Shown here in pieces: positions 15,227-23,939 of a stretch of 64,000 nt of DNA. Source of the stretch: Scatosoma sp045644545 (GTDB lineage Bacteria > Bacillota > Clostridia > Christensenellales > Borkfalkiaceae); contig JAZRHC010000004.1 of NCBI GenBank assembly GCA_045644545.1, positions 27,083 through 91,082 of the forward strand, written 5' to 3'. The notes under the pieces are model-generated. The model had not been told where the DNA came from, ran no database searches, and worked only from the letters and a program-made list of their open reading frames with translations. The position numbers and the translations under genes are program-made. The first letter of the stretch is position 1. The number at the start of each line of letters is the position of its first letter.

Positions 15227-15922
15227 ATGAACGTTTACGCTATCAGCGATTTGCACTTATCCACCAACTCCAACAAGCCTATGGACGTGTTCGGCGGCAA
15301 CTGGGAAGGGCATTTCGAAAAAATTAAAAGCGACTGGCTGGAAAAAGTACAGCCCGAGGATATCGTGCTCATTTCGGGGGATATCAGCTGGGCTATGAAA
15401 ATGGACGCCGCACTTGACGACTTAAAACAGCTTGCCCCGCTTCCCGGGCGCAAGGTGTTTATCCGCGGAAATCACGATTATTGGTGGAACGGCATCACCA
15501 AGCTTCGCGATAACGCGCCCGATCAAAGCTTTTATTTTTTGCAGACGGACGCGGTGCGCATAGGCGAGTTCGTGATCGTGGGCTCGCGCGGTTGGTCGTG
15601 CCCCGACTCGCCTGAGTTTACCGAGCGGGATAAAAAGCTCTACGTGCGCGAAGCGGAACGCTTCCGCCTTGCCTTTAAGGACGGCGAACGGCTGAAACGA
15701 GAAGGGGATAAGCTGATTGCAATGATCCACTACCCGCCGTTCACGGCGAAGGGGGAGGACACGCTGTTCACCCAGCTTTTCGAAGAAAACGGAGTGGAAA
15801 AGGCGGTGTTCGGGCATATTCACGGCGCGCCCTACTTTCCGCTCAAAACGCAAAAAAACGGCGTGGAATATATCCTCGCTTCCTGCGATAAGCTTCAATT
15901 CAAGCTCGTAAAAATTTATTGA
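15227..15922 (+). CDS. Calcineurin-like metallophosphoesterase
   Basis: The 231-residue cytoplasmic protein has all the metal-binding blocks of the superfamily: DLHLS (8-12), GDISW (about 47-51), GNHDYWW (about 80-86), a histidine in MIHYPP (about 167-172) and FGHIHGAPY (about 196-204). It should be a two-metal phosphatase or phosphodiesterase; the substrate is not evident. Similar stand-alone proteins occur widely in Clostridia. No Shine-Dalgarno precedes the start and the promoter ends 6 nt before it, so translation is probably leaderless. Confidence 0.9.
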   Translation: MNVYAISDLHLSTNSNKPMDVFGGNWEGHFEKIKSDWLEKVQPEDIVLISGDISWAMKMDAALDDLKQLAPLPGRKVFIRGNHDYWWNGITKLRDNAPDQSFYFLQTDAVRIGEFVIVGSRGWSCPDSPEFTERDKKLYVREAERFRLAFKDGERLKREGDKLIAMIHYPPFTAKGEDTLFTQLFEENGVEKAVFGHIHGAPYFPLKTQKNGVEYILASCDKLQFKLVKIY

Positions 15923-15950
15923 CGGATTTACTAAATACGCCGCGGAATCC

Positions 15951-15979
15951 TTTACAAGGATTTCGAAATATGGTATAAT
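15951..15979 (+). promoter_or_regulatory. Promoter of the pyr operon
   Basis: TTTACA (15951-15956), 17 bp ending in extended TGG, TATAAT (15974-15979). The leader is only about 36 nt, too short for a PyrR attenuator. Confidence 0.75.
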
Positions 15980-16021
15980 TTAAAGTTGAAAAAACGAAAA
16001 TTTACGCACGGGAGATAATCA

Positions 16022-16960
16022 ATGCTGAACAGAAAAGATCTATTAGGGCTTATCGACGCGAGCAAAGAGGAAATCACCGAGATCCTCGACCTTGCCGAAG
16101 AGTTCAAACAGCGCATAAAGCGCGGCGAAAAAAAGCTCGACAGATTGTCGGGCAAAACGGTGACCGTTCTCTTTTACGAAAACAGTACGCGTACTCGAAC
16201 GAGCTTCGAGCAGGCGGCGAAATACCTCGGCGCGACGACGATCAATATCGCCGCGGGCACTTCGTCGGTGGCTAAGGGCGAAACGCTCGTCGATACGGGC
16301 AAAACCTTAGACGCGCAGAAAAACGATTTTATCGTAATGCGCCATCCGATGGGCGGCGCGCCGTATCTTTTGGCAAAGACGGTGAAAGCGGGCGTTCTGA
16401 ACGCGGGCGACGGTATGAACGAGCACCCCACGCAAGCGCTTTTGGATATGCTCACGATGCGGGAGACCTTCGGCAGATTAGAAGGGCTGAAAGTCGCGAT
16501 TCTCGGGGATATCAAGCACTCGCGCGTGGCGAAGTCCAACCTGTTCGGATTAAAGACGATGGGCGCGGAAGTGAGAATGTTTGCACCCGAAACGCTGATT
16601 CCTAAGGGAATGGACAAGCTCGGCGCAAAGCTTTGTTCGTCGAGAGAAGAAGCGGTGAAGGGCGCGGACGTCGTGATGGGGCTTAGAATTCAGCTCGAAC
16701 GCCAACAGGCGGGCAATTTCCCGTCGCTTGGCGAATACGCGGCGAACTACGGCGTTGACGAAAAGGTGTTCGCGCTTGCCAAGCCCAACGCGATCATTCT
16801 CCACCCCGGTCCCGTGAACAGGGGCGTGGAGCTTACGAGCGGGATTATCGATCACGAAAGAAGCCGCATTGAAGATCAAGTGCTTTCGGGCGTTGCGGTG
16901 CGTATGGCGGCGCTCACCTTATTGAACGAAGCGAGAAACAACGGGGAGGCGACGAAATGA
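16022..16960 (+). CDS. pyrB: Aspartate carbamoyltransferase catalytic chain
   Basis: This enzyme joins carbamoyl phosphate to aspartate, the committed step of pyrimidine synthesis. The 312-residue length is standard. The carbamoyl-phosphate loop STRTRTSFE (55-63), the HPTQ block (135-138), GDIKHSRVAKSN and the C-terminal HPGPVNRGVE are present. It opens the pyrB-pyrC-pyrF-pyrK-pyrD-pyrE series and overlaps pyrC by 4 nt (ATGA). No regulatory chain gene (pyrI) is in the window. Start preceded by GGGAGA. Confidence 0.97.
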   Translation: MLNRKDLLGLIDASKEEITEILDLAEEFKQRIKRGEKKLDRLSGKTVTVLFYENSTRTRTSFEQAAKYLGATTINIAAGTSSVAKGETLVDTGKTLDAQKNDFIVMRHPMGGAPYLLAKTVKAGVLNAGDGMNEHPTQALLDMLTMRETFGRLEGLKVAILGDIKHSRVAKSNLFGLKTMGAEVRMFAPETLIPKGMDKLGAKLCSSREEAVKGADVVMGLRIQLERQQAGNFPSLGEYAANYGVDEKVFALAKPNAIILHPGPVNRGVELTSGIIDHERSRIEDQVLSGVAVRMAALTLLNEARNNGEATK

Positions 16961-18312
16961 TTATAAGAGGCGGTAACGTCGTTTTTAAAAACGGCGTAGA
17001 AAAAAAGGATATTTTAGTCAAGAACGGCAAAATTCAAAAGATCGCGGACTATATCCCCGCGGACGGCGACGAGGAAATTAACGCCGAGGGTTTGCATGTA
17101 TTCCCCGGGCTGATTGATATGCACGTGCATTTGCGCGAGCCGGGATTTGAGAGAAAGGAAGATATCGAAAGCGGCGCGAAGGCGGCGGTCAAGGGCGGGT
17201 TTACGCAGATTTGCTGTATGCCCAACACCAACCCCGTGCTCGATAATAAAGTGGCGGTGAGCTACGTGAAGTATCGCGGAAAGGAAGTGGGGCTTTGCAA
17301 AATTCACCCTATCGGCGCGATCACGAAAGGCGAAAAGGGCGAAGAAATGGCGGCGATCGCGAGTATGAAAAAGGCGGGCGCGGTCGCGATTTCCGACGAC
17401 GGCGTAGCGGTGAAGAACGCGCGGTTGATGCGCCTTGCGATGGAGTACGCGAAGGGTTTTGGAATCAAATGCCTTTGCCATTGTGAGGATAAAGACCTCG
17501 TAGACGGCGGCGTGGTGCACGAGGGCTTGAACGCGACGATCGCGGGCTTGAAAGGAATTCCCCGCGCGGCGGAGGACGTGATTATCGCCCGTGAAATTTC
17601 CCTTGCGGAAACGTTGGATACGCCCGTGCATATCTGTCACGTTTCGACGTATAGCGGCGTGAGAATGATTCGCGACGCGAAAAAAGCGGGAATCAAGGTC
17701 ACGGCGGAAACCTGTCCGCATTATTTCGCGGCGACCGACGAGATTATTTTGGGATACGATACGAACACGAAGGTGAATCCGCCTATCCGCGAAGAGATCG
17801 ACAAACAGGCGATCCTGGAAGGCTTGAAGGACGGCACGCTCGATTGTATCGTTACCGACCACGCGCCGCACCACGCAGACGATAAAAACGTCGAGTATAA
17901 CCTCGCGGCGTTCGGGATCAGCGGAATCGAAACCTCGTTCGGGTTCGCAATCACCTATTTATATAAGGCGGGCGTGTTGACTCTGCCCGAGCTTGCGGAA
18001 AGAATGTCGTATAATCCCGCGAAGATTTTAGGGCTCGAAGGCGGCGAGATCAAGGAAGGCGAGGTCGCGGACTTCGCGATCGCTTCCCTCGACGAGGAAT
18101 GGACGGTGGACAGCTCGAAATTCCTTTCCAAGGGCAAAAACACTCCGTTCAACGGCTATACATTAAACGGAGTCGTGAAATATACGATCGTGGACGGCGA
18201 AGTGAAATACGGCGAAAGCGCGCTCGCGCAAAAGGAAGGCTCGAAAACCAAGACCATTCGCGTTTGCGGAGTAAAAATGAAGGATAAAGAAGAAACGAAA
18301 GAGGAGAAATGA
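16957..18312 (+). CDS. pyrC: Dihydroorotase
   Basis: Closes N-carbamoyl-aspartate to dihydroorotate. The 451-residue protein is a class I (longer) dihydroorotase: HVHLRE (56-61) supplies two zinc ligands, DDG near 147 marks the position of the bridging residue region, CHCEDKDL and HVSTYSG carry further histidines, and TDHAPHH (about 301-307) the catalytic aspartate. It overlaps pyrB by 4 nt and pyrF by 4 nt or nearly so. The last 30 residues (KTKTIRVCGVKMKDKEETKE) are a charged tail. Confidence 0.96.
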   Translation: MIIRGGNVVFKNGVEKKDILVKNGKIQKIADYIPADGDEEINAEGLHVFPGLIDMHVHLREPGFERKEDIESGAKAAVKGGFTQICCMPNTNPVLDNKVAVSYVKYRGKEVGLCKIHPIGAITKGEKGEEMAAIASMKKAGAVAISDDGVAVKNARLMRLAMEYAKGFGIKCLCHCEDKDLVDGGVVHEGLNATIAGLKGIPRAAEDVIIAREISLAETLDTPVHICHVSTYSGVRMIRDAKKAGIKVTAETCPHYFAATDEIILGYDTNTKVNPPIREEIDKQAILEGLKDGTLDCIVTDHAPHHADDKNVEYNLAAFGISGIETSFGFAITYLYKAGVLTLPELAERMSYNPAKILGLEGGEIKEGEVADFAIASLDEEWTVDSSKFLSKGKNTPFNGYTLNGVVKYTIVDGEVKYGESALAQKEGSKTKTIRVCGVKMKDKEETKEEK

Positions 18313-18314
18313 TT

Positions 18315-19223
18315 ATGATTACCGATCAACTTATCGAAAAAATTATCGCGTTGCAAAATCCCACCTGCGTGGGGCTCGACACCTTGTTCGACTACCTGCC
18401 CGACGATATGAAGGCGGGCGTTACCACCTTCGAAGGGGCGGCGGAACGCATTTTCGATTTCAATAAAAAACTTATCGATACCTTGAAAGATCTTATTCCG
18501 TCCGTAAAGGTGCAGATCGCGTATTACGAAATGTACGGCGTGGCGGGTATGAAAGCGTTTGAAGAAACGCTGAAATACGCGGCGGAGAAAGGGCTCGTCG
18601 TGATCGCGGACGCAAAGCGCAACGATATCGGCTCTACGGCTTCGTGCTACGCAAAGACCTTCCTTGGGGAAACGGCGGTGGGAGAAGCCGCTTATAAGCC
18701 TTTCCCCGCGGACTACGTGACGGTAAACGGGTATTTGGGCACGGACGGGATCGCGCCGTTCGTCGAACAATGCGAAAAGAACGATAAAGGTATTTTCGTG
18801 CTCGTGAAAACCTCGAATCCGTCGAGCGGGGAACTGCAAAACCTCGTGCTCGAAAACGGCAAAACTGTCTACGAATATATGGGCGGGCTCGTGGAAAAAT
18901 GGGGCGAAAGCACGATCGGGAAATACGGCTATTCCGCCGTTGGCGCGGTGGTCGGCGCAACGCACCCGCAAGAGGCGGCGCGGCTTCGCGAAGTGTTGCC
19001 ACACACCTTCTTTTTGATCCCCGGCTACGGCGCGCAGGGCGGAAACGCGGAAATGCTGAAAAGCTGTTTCGGCGCGAACGGACTCGGCGGCGTGGTGAAC
19101 AACTCGCGCGGGATCTTGTGCGCGTATAAAAAGCTCGGCGGCACGTACTACGAGGCGGCGAAGGCGGCGACGATCGCGATGCAAAAAGACCTTTCGAGCG
19201 TGATCGGCAAGATGGGAAAATAA
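18315..19223 (+). CDS. pyrF: Orotidine 5'-phosphate decarboxylase, long (type 2) form
   Basis: Last step to UMP. At 302 residues it belongs to the longer PyrF subfamily. VGLDTLFDYLP at the N-terminus, VIADAKRNDIGSTA (the catalytic K and D of the DxKxxD motif, about 98-111) and VGATHPQEAARLR are present. Of two in-frame ATGs, the second at 18315 lies 8 nt after GAGGAG, while the first at 18309 is only 2 nt away; I chose the second. It is translationally coupled to pyrC. Confidence 0.95.
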   Translation: MITDQLIEKIIALQNPTCVGLDTLFDYLPDDMKAGVTTFEGAAERIFDFNKKLIDTLKDLIPSVKVQIAYYEMYGVAGMKAFEETLKYAAEKGLVVIADAKRNDIGSTASCYAKTFLGETAVGEAAYKPFPADYVTVNGYLGTDGIAPFVEQCEKNDKGIFVLVKTSNPSSGELQNLVLENGKTVYEYMGGLVEKWGESTIGKYGYSAVGAVVGATHPQEAARLREVLPHTFFLIPGYGAQGGNAEMLKSCFGANGLGGVVNNSRGILCAYKKLGGTYYEAAKAATIAMQKDLSSVIGKMGK

Positions 19224-19236
19224 AGGAGTATTCGTT

Positions 19237-19992
19237 ATGCGGGATTACGAAGCGGTAATCGTAGAAAATAAGCAAATTGCCGACAATATTTGTTCGGTGA
19301 CCTTTCGTCTGCCCGAAGCGGCGAGCGTTCGTTGCGGACAGTTCGGGGATATCGCCGTCGGCGGCACGCATCTTTTGCGCCGTCCGATCGCGATTTGCAA
19401 GGTGGACGGAAACGAAGTGACTTTTTGCTATCAAGTGAAAGGAGAAGGCACGCAAAAGCTCAAAACGATGGAGGCAGGTACGAGAGTAAACGTGTTAATG
19501 CCGCTCGGAAACGGGTTTTTCGTGGACGAAAAAGAAACTAAGGTCGCCCTCGTGGGCGGCGGGGTCGGCATCTTTCCTCTGATCTCGGTTTTGAGAGAAT
19601 ATCTCGGCAAAAAGGATATCTCGGCGTATATCGGGTTTAGAAATAAAGGCGCGGTGTGCGGGCTGGAAGAATTCCAAAAAGCGGATAAATTCGTCGCGGT
19701 GACCGACGACGGGAGCTACGGAGAAAAAATGAATTCCGTACAGGCGTTCGCGGAAGATTTGAAAAAGGGCAACCGCCCCGACGTGGTGCTCTCCTGCGGA
19801 CCTACGCCTATGCTCCGCGCGCTTAAAAAGCTCGTCGAGGAAGAAAATATTCCTTGCTACGTATCTTTGGAAGAGCGTATGGGGTGCGGGATCGGCGCGT
19901 GCCTCGTGTGCGTGTGCAACTTGACCAATGGCGAGCACGCGCGTGTGTGCAAAGACGGACCCGTATTTAACGTAAAGGAAATAAATTTCTAA
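19237..19992 (+). CDS. pyrK: Dihydroorotate dehydrogenase B, electron-transfer subunit
   Basis: PyrK carries FAD and a [2Fe-2S] cluster and passes electrons from PyrD to NAD+. The 251-residue length fits. The ferredoxin-reductase FAD motif LLRRPIAIC (about 46-54), the nucleotide-binding GGGVGIFPL (about 106-114), CGPTPMLRAL, and a C-terminal cysteine cluster MGCGIGACLVCVC...RVCKDGPVF are visible. GGAGT precedes the start. Its presence beside pyrD identifies the class 1B enzyme. Confidence 0.96.
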   Translation: MRDYEAVIVENKQIADNICSVTFRLPEAASVRCGQFGDIAVGGTHLLRRPIAICKVDGNEVTFCYQVKGEGTQKLKTMEAGTRVNVLMPLGNGFFVDEKETKVALVGGGVGIFPLISVLREYLGKKDISAYIGFRNKGAVCGLEEFQKADKFVAVTDDGSYGEKMNSVQAFAEDLKKGNRPDVVLSCGPTPMLRALKKLVEEENIPCYVSLEERMGCGIGACLVCVCNLTNGEHARVCKDGPVFNVKEINF

Positions 19993-20135
19993 ACGCGTAT
20001 CTTCGTCGCAAAAGTGCGTTGCGGCTACGTTTTTCTCGGTCGCGTACCTTTCGTACGCTTCCGTCGAAAAGCCTCCCGCGCCTTCTTTTGCTCGTATCTC
20101 CGCGTTTTAACGTAAAACAATAAAGAGGAAAAACT
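19993..20135. other. Gap between pyrK and pyrD with a hairpin and coding-like composition
   Basis: This 143-nt gap includes the perfect hairpin GCGTAC/GTACGC (20042-20058). On the minus strand about 37 codons are open and read like protein (…AKEGAGGFSTEAYERYAT…), but there is no start codon and a stop precedes them. No terminator T-run is seen, so the operon probably reads through. Confidence 0.4.
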
Positions 20136-21053
20136 ATGGCAAACTTATCGGTAAATCTTTGCGGTATACAACTGAAAAACCCCGTGATCGCGGCTTCGGG
20201 AACGTTCGGCTTCGGTCGGGAATATAACGAGCTCTACGATATCGGGCAGATCGGCGGCGTGTCTACGAAGGGCTTAACCTTAGAGCCCCGCCTCGGCAAT
20301 CCCACCCCCCGTATCGCGGAAAGCAGAGGGGTGATCTTAAACGCCGTCGGGCTTCAAAACCCCGGCGTGGAGCATTTTATTTCTTGCGATCTCGACTGGC
20401 TGAAATCAACGGGCACGAAGGTGATCGCGAACGTGGCGGGCAAAACGCTGGACGATTACAAAAATATCTGCGAAAAGCTCGACGGGCTGGTGGATATGGT
20501 CGAGCTGAACATTTCCTGCCCCAACGTTAGAAGTGGCGGTATGGCGTTTGGCATCAAGCCCGAAACGGTGGAAGAAGTCACCCGCTACGCGAAAAGCGGC
20601 TTAAAAAAGACCCCGCTGATGGTCAAGCTTTCCCCGAACGTGGAAAGTATCGCGACCAACGCTTTGGCGGCGCAAAAGGGCGGCGCGGACTGCGTGTCGC
20701 TCATCAACACGCTCACGGGTATGGCGATCGATATCGAGCGGCGCAAGCCTATTATCGCAAACAACACGGGCGGCGTTTCGGGCGCGGGCGTAAAGCCGAT
20801 CGCGGTGAGAATGGTCTACGAGGTTTCGCAGGCGGTGGAAATTCCCGTCGTCGGTATGGGCGGGATCACTTGCGCGGAGGACGCGATCGAATTTTTGATG
20901 GCGGGCGTAACCGCCGTACAGGTCGGCACGGCGAACTTCACCGATCCGTACGCAATGCCCAAGATCGTAAAAGGCTTGAACGATTGGTGCGATAAGCACG
21001 GCGTGGAAAGCGTAAGCGAGCTCACGGGCGCGCTTCAACTCAATCAAAGATAA
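20136..21053 (+). CDS. pyrD: Dihydroorotate dehydrogenase, class 1B catalytic subunit
   Basis: FMN enzyme oxidising dihydroorotate to orotate in the cytosol. The 305-residue protein has ASGTFGFG (20-27), the class 1 active-site stretch LNISCPNVRSGG (about 126-137) with the catalytic cysteine typical of class 1 enzymes, NNTGGVSGAG and VGMGGITCAEDA (FMN phosphate site). It pairs with PyrK. GAGGAAAA lies before the ATG. Confidence 0.97.
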   Translation: MANLSVNLCGIQLKNPVIAASGTFGFGREYNELYDIGQIGGVSTKGLTLEPRLGNPTPRIAESRGVILNAVGLQNPGVEHFISCDLDWLKSTGTKVIANVAGKTLDDYKNICEKLDGLVDMVELNISCPNVRSGGMAFGIKPETVEEVTRYAKSGLKKTPLMVKLSPNVESIATNALAAQKGGADCVSLINTLTGMAIDIERRKPIIANNTGGVSGAGVKPIAVRMVYEVSQAVEIPVVGMGGITCAEDAIEFLMAGVTAVQVGTANFTDPYAMPKIVKGLNDWCDKHGVESVSELTGALQLNQR

Positions 21054-21073
21054 GTAAAAAAGGAGAAATTATT

Positions 21074-21733
21074 ATGGCACTTACCTACAAGGAAGAATTT
21101 ATCCGCTTTATGGTCGATAACGGCGTGTTGCGGTTCGGGGAATTTACCCTCAAAAGCGGCAGAAAAGCCCCGTATTTTATCAACACGGGGAACTACAAAA
21201 CGGGCAAACAGCTCGCAAAGCTCGGCGAATACTACGCCGCCTGTATTGAAAATAACGCTCTTCAAGCGGAAACGCTCGTCGGCCCTGCGTATAAGGGGAT
21301 TCCTCTGTCGGTAACGACGGCGATCGCGCTGTTTAACGGCTACGGCAAAGAGCTTAATTATTGCTTCGACAGAAAAGAAGTGAAAGACCACGGCGAAGGC
21401 GGGCTTTTCGTTGGGAAACAGCTCGAAGACGGCGAAAAAGTGATTATTATCGAGGACGTTATGACCTCGGGCAAAGCGCTCAGAGAAATTTTGCCCAAGC
21501 TCTCGGCGGCGGCGAACGTCAAGGTCGTGGGAATGATCATTTCCGTGGACAGAATGGAAAAGGCGTTAAACAGCGACCTTTCCGCGGTTGCCGAAGCGAA
21601 AAAAGAGTTCGGTATCGACGTGTATTCCGTCGTGACGATGAACGACATTATCGACGCGATCGAAAAGGGCGTGATTGATTTTAAAGAACATTTGCCCGCG
21701 ATGTACGAATATCGCAAGCAGTACGGCGCGTAA
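21074..21733 (+). CDS. pyrE: Orotate phosphoribosyltransferase
   Basis: Transfers phosphoribose from PRPP to orotate. The 219-residue protein has the PRPP-binding signature VIIIEDVMTSGKA (about 122-134) and the GPAYKGIPLS block (about 74-83). It closes the operon. The carbamoyl-phosphate synthase genes and pyrR are not in this window. Confidence 0.96.
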   Translation: MALTYKEEFIRFMVDNGVLRFGEFTLKSGRKAPYFINTGNYKTGKQLAKLGEYYAACIENNALQAETLVGPAYKGIPLSVTTAIALFNGYGKELNYCFDRKEVKDHGEGGLFVGKQLEDGEKVIIIEDVMTSGKALREILPKLSAAANVKVVGMIISVDRMEKALNSDLSAVAEAKKEFGIDVYSVVTMNDIIDAIEKGVIDFKEHLPAMYEYRKQYGA

Positions 21734-21740
21734 GATAATA

Positions 21741-21851
21741 TCAGAACTTAAAAAATAAAAGATTCCCGCCGTTTAAATATCCGAAGGCGAATAAAAGGAA
21801 CACGGCGCACAGGAACATAAAGCCCGTAAAGGGTAAAAGATTTCGATTCAT
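21741..21851 (-). CDS. Possible 36-residue membrane peptide
   Basis: A minus-strand frame of 36 codons encodes MNRNLLPFTGFMFLCAVFL and then a second hydrophobic part ending NLLFFKF: one clear membrane segment with charged ends. No good ribosome site is seen and the gene would run opposite pyrE, so this may be chance. It fills part of the 311-nt gap between pyrE and trpS. Confidence 0.25.
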   Translation of the reverse strand: MNRNLLPFTGFMFLCAVFLLFAFGYLNGGNLLFFKF

Positions 21852-21902
21852 ATTCTTATTTTGAGAAAAATAAAGGAATATGATACGGCAAAAAGGATTT
21901 TT

Positions 21903-22030
21903 ATGACGAAAATAACCAAAAACGAATTTGGAAAACTCGAAAACGGGGCTACCGTGTACGCGTTCACGCTTTCCGACGGGTTTTCTTTCGCGAGGATATT
22001 AACCTAGGCGGCGCTATCAATTCGGCATAA
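21903..22030 (+). pseudogene. galM: Remnant of aldose 1-epimerase N-terminus
   Basis: After a good ribosome site (AAAAAGGA) an ATG opens MTKITKNEFGKLENGATVYA followed by FTLSDG, which matches how GalM proteins begin. At about 21990 the frame fails; the shifted frame then reads INLGGAINS (21998-22024), the expected next conserved block, before a stop. Only about 40 of the usual 340 residues remain. It is a frameshifted, truncated relic just before trpS. Confidence 0.7.
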
Positions 22031-22044
22031 AAAAGGAGTAAGTT

Positions 22045-23097
22045 ATGAAAAAAATTATTTTGACGGGCGACAGACCCTCGGGAAAATTGCATATCGGGCA
22101 TTACGTGGGCTCGCTCAAACGCCGCGTGGAACTGCAAAACAGCGGCGAATTCGATAAAATTTATATTATGATCGCGGACGCGCAAGCGCTTACGGATAAC
22201 TTTGATAATCCCGAAAAGGTTCGCGCGAATATCACCGAGGTAGCGCTCGACTACCTCGCTTGTGGGATCGATCCGAATAAGTCCACCGTGTTCGTGCAAT
22301 CGCACGTCGCGGAGCTCACCGAGCTGACCTTCTATTATATGAATTTGGTCACGCTTGCGCGGCTCGAACGCAATCCCACCGTAAAAGCGGAAATCAAGCA
22401 GAAAAACTACGAGCTTTCCCTGCCGATGGGCTTTTTGACTTATCCCGTTTCGCAAACGGCGGATATCACGGCGTTTAAAGCGACGACCGTACCCGTCGGC
22501 GAAGACCAGCTTCCTATGCTCGAACAGGCGCGGGAGATCGTGAGAAGCTTTAATAATCTCTACGGCGAAACGCTCGTAGAGCCCAAAGCCGTGTTGCCCG
22601 AAAATAAATCTTGCTTGCGCCTTCCCGGCACGGACGGTATGGCGAAGATGAGTAAATCGCTTGGAAATTGTATTTATCTTTCCGATTCCGCGGACGAGAT
22701 CAAACGCAAGGTTATGAGTATGTATACCGACCCCCACCATTTAAAAGTGACCGACCCCGGCGATACCGAGCATAACCCGACGTTTATTTATCTCGACGCG
22801 TTCGCGACTGACGATCACTTCGCGCGATATTTGCCCGAATATCAAAATCTTGCCGAAATGAAAGCGCACTACGAGCGAGGCGGTTTGGGGGATATGAAGG
22901 TGAAAAAATTCCTCAACGCGGTGATGCAGGAAACCTTAGAGCCGATCAGAACCAAGCGCGAAGAGCTTGCAAAAGATATCCCCGCGATTTGGGATATGCT
23001 GTATAAAGGCAGCGAGGAAGCCAAAGCGGTGGCGGCGCAAACGCTTGCAGAAGTGAAAAAATCAATGCGTATTGATTATTTTGCGGATAGAAAATAA
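22045..23097 (+). CDS. trpS: Tryptophanyl-tRNA synthetase
   Basis: Class I synthetase charging tRNA-Trp. The 350-residue protein has HIGH (16-19) in GDRPSGKLHIGHYVGSL and KMSKS (about 204-208). AAGGAG precedes the start. There is no T-box in the 311 nt upstream, in contrast with pheST. A strong bidirectional terminator follows. Confidence 0.97.
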   Translation: MKKIILTGDRPSGKLHIGHYVGSLKRRVELQNSGEFDKIYIMIADAQALTDNFDNPEKVRANITEVALDYLACGIDPNKSTVFVQSHVAELTELTFYYMNLVTLARLERNPTVKAEIKQKNYELSLPMGFLTYPVSQTADITAFKATTVPVGEDQLPMLEQAREIVRSFNNLYGETLVEPKAVLPENKSCLRLPGTDGMAKMSKSLGNCIYLSDSADEIKRKVMSMYTDPHHLKVTDPGDTEHNPTFIYLDAFATDDHFARYLPEYQNLAEMKAHYERGGLGDMKVKKFLNAVMQETLEPIRTKREELAKDIPAIWDMLYKGSEEAKAVAAQTLAEVKKSMRIDYFADRK

Positions 23098-23106
23098 AAA
23101 TGAACG

Positions 23107-23142
23107 AATCAAAAAACGGGCAAACTTGCCCGTTTTTTGATT
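23107..23142 (+). terminator. Bidirectional terminator between trpS and the Lgt-like gene
   Basis: AATCAAAAAACGGGCAA pairs completely with TTGCCCGTTTTTTGATT (23107-23123 with 23126-23142). T-runs occur on both strands, so it serves both convergent genes. Confidence 0.92.
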
Positions 23143-23913
23143 TTAGCCATTTTTTCGGTTTTTCATAAAAATAACGACCCTAAAAGTTAGGATTCCGATG
23201 AATAGAAGTAAACTTATCCACTGTGAAGTGGAAATGCCAAAAAACAGTCCGCGCTCTTTATCTCCACGGAAAAATTCCAACAGTATTCGTAAAATGGAAT
23301 ACGAGCAAGCGTAGACGGTTAGACAAAAACCCTTCGAAGTATGTTTTTTTGCGTAGAAGATAAGGAGTACGATAAATAAGATAAACAAACAACACGCTTC
23401 AATGAGTTGAATGGGGAGTAAAGGAACGCCGATCGGCGTTGCAGCGTCGGCGGCGTATCGGTAAGTATAACTTCCGAATCCGTCGTAAGGTATGCCGTAG
23501 CAACAACCTGCCGTGAAACAGCCGACGCGTCCGAATGCGTGTCCGAGAGGTAGAACGACGGCGTAAAGGTCAAAATAATCGAAAAACTTCAATTTAAATT
23601 GCTTTACGTAGACGAATAATCCAAGCGCGCCCCCGATTAGTCCGCCGTAAAAAACGAATCCTCCTTTAAGGATCGCTTCAAAGGAAAGCTTCAATTCGAT
23701 AATCTGCTCCATAGACACGAGGAGAAACAAAAGCTTCGCGCCGAAAATTGCGCCGATCATTGTATAGACGGCGGAGCAAACGAGATCAAAAGCGGATATT
23801 TTGCTTTTTTTACGGAGAAGTAAAGCGACGGTTGCGGCAACGCCTATGCCGATAAAATAGAAAAGCCCGTAGAACGGTATCGTTTTTCCGAATACAGAAA
23901 AATAAGGTTTCAT
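23143..23913 (-). CDS. Lgt-family membrane protein with altered catalytic positions
   Basis: The 256-residue protein has seven or so membrane segments and the overall layout of prolipoprotein diacylglyceryl transferase: IPFYGLFYFIG, GGFVFYGGLIGG (about 84-95), HAFGRVGCFTAGCCYG (about 129-144), RILLEFFRGD near the end. In Escherichia coli Lgt the essential His103 lies in a GGxxFHGGL block and Asn146 in GRxGNF; here they are Tyr and Cys. Such cysteine-bearing relatives occur in other Clostridia and Bacteroidota, so it may be a variant Lgt or an enzyme with a different substrate. No ribosome site precedes the ATG. It lies behind the DUF4190 gene on the same strand. Confidence 0.8.
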   Translation of the reverse strand: MKPYFSVFGKTIPFYGLFYFIGIGVAATVALLLRKKSKISAFDLVCSAVYTMIGAIFGAKLLFLLVSMEQIIELKLSFEAILKGGFVFYGGLIGGALGLFVYVKQFKLKFFDYFDLYAVVLPLGHAFGRVGCFTAGCCYGIPYDGFGSYTYRYAADAATPIGVPLLPIQLIEACCLFILFIVLLIFYAKKHTSKGFCLTVYACSYSILRILLEFFRGDKERGLFFGISTSQWISLLLFIGILTFRVVIFMKNRKNG

Positions 23914-23939
23914 TTTTTTTAGTGTTTAGGGTGGGAATA

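Noticed and set aside
21734..22044. T-box leader for trpS
   Set aside because: Neither the GGTGG-type T-box nor Stem I motifs are present; the gap holds the galM relic instead.
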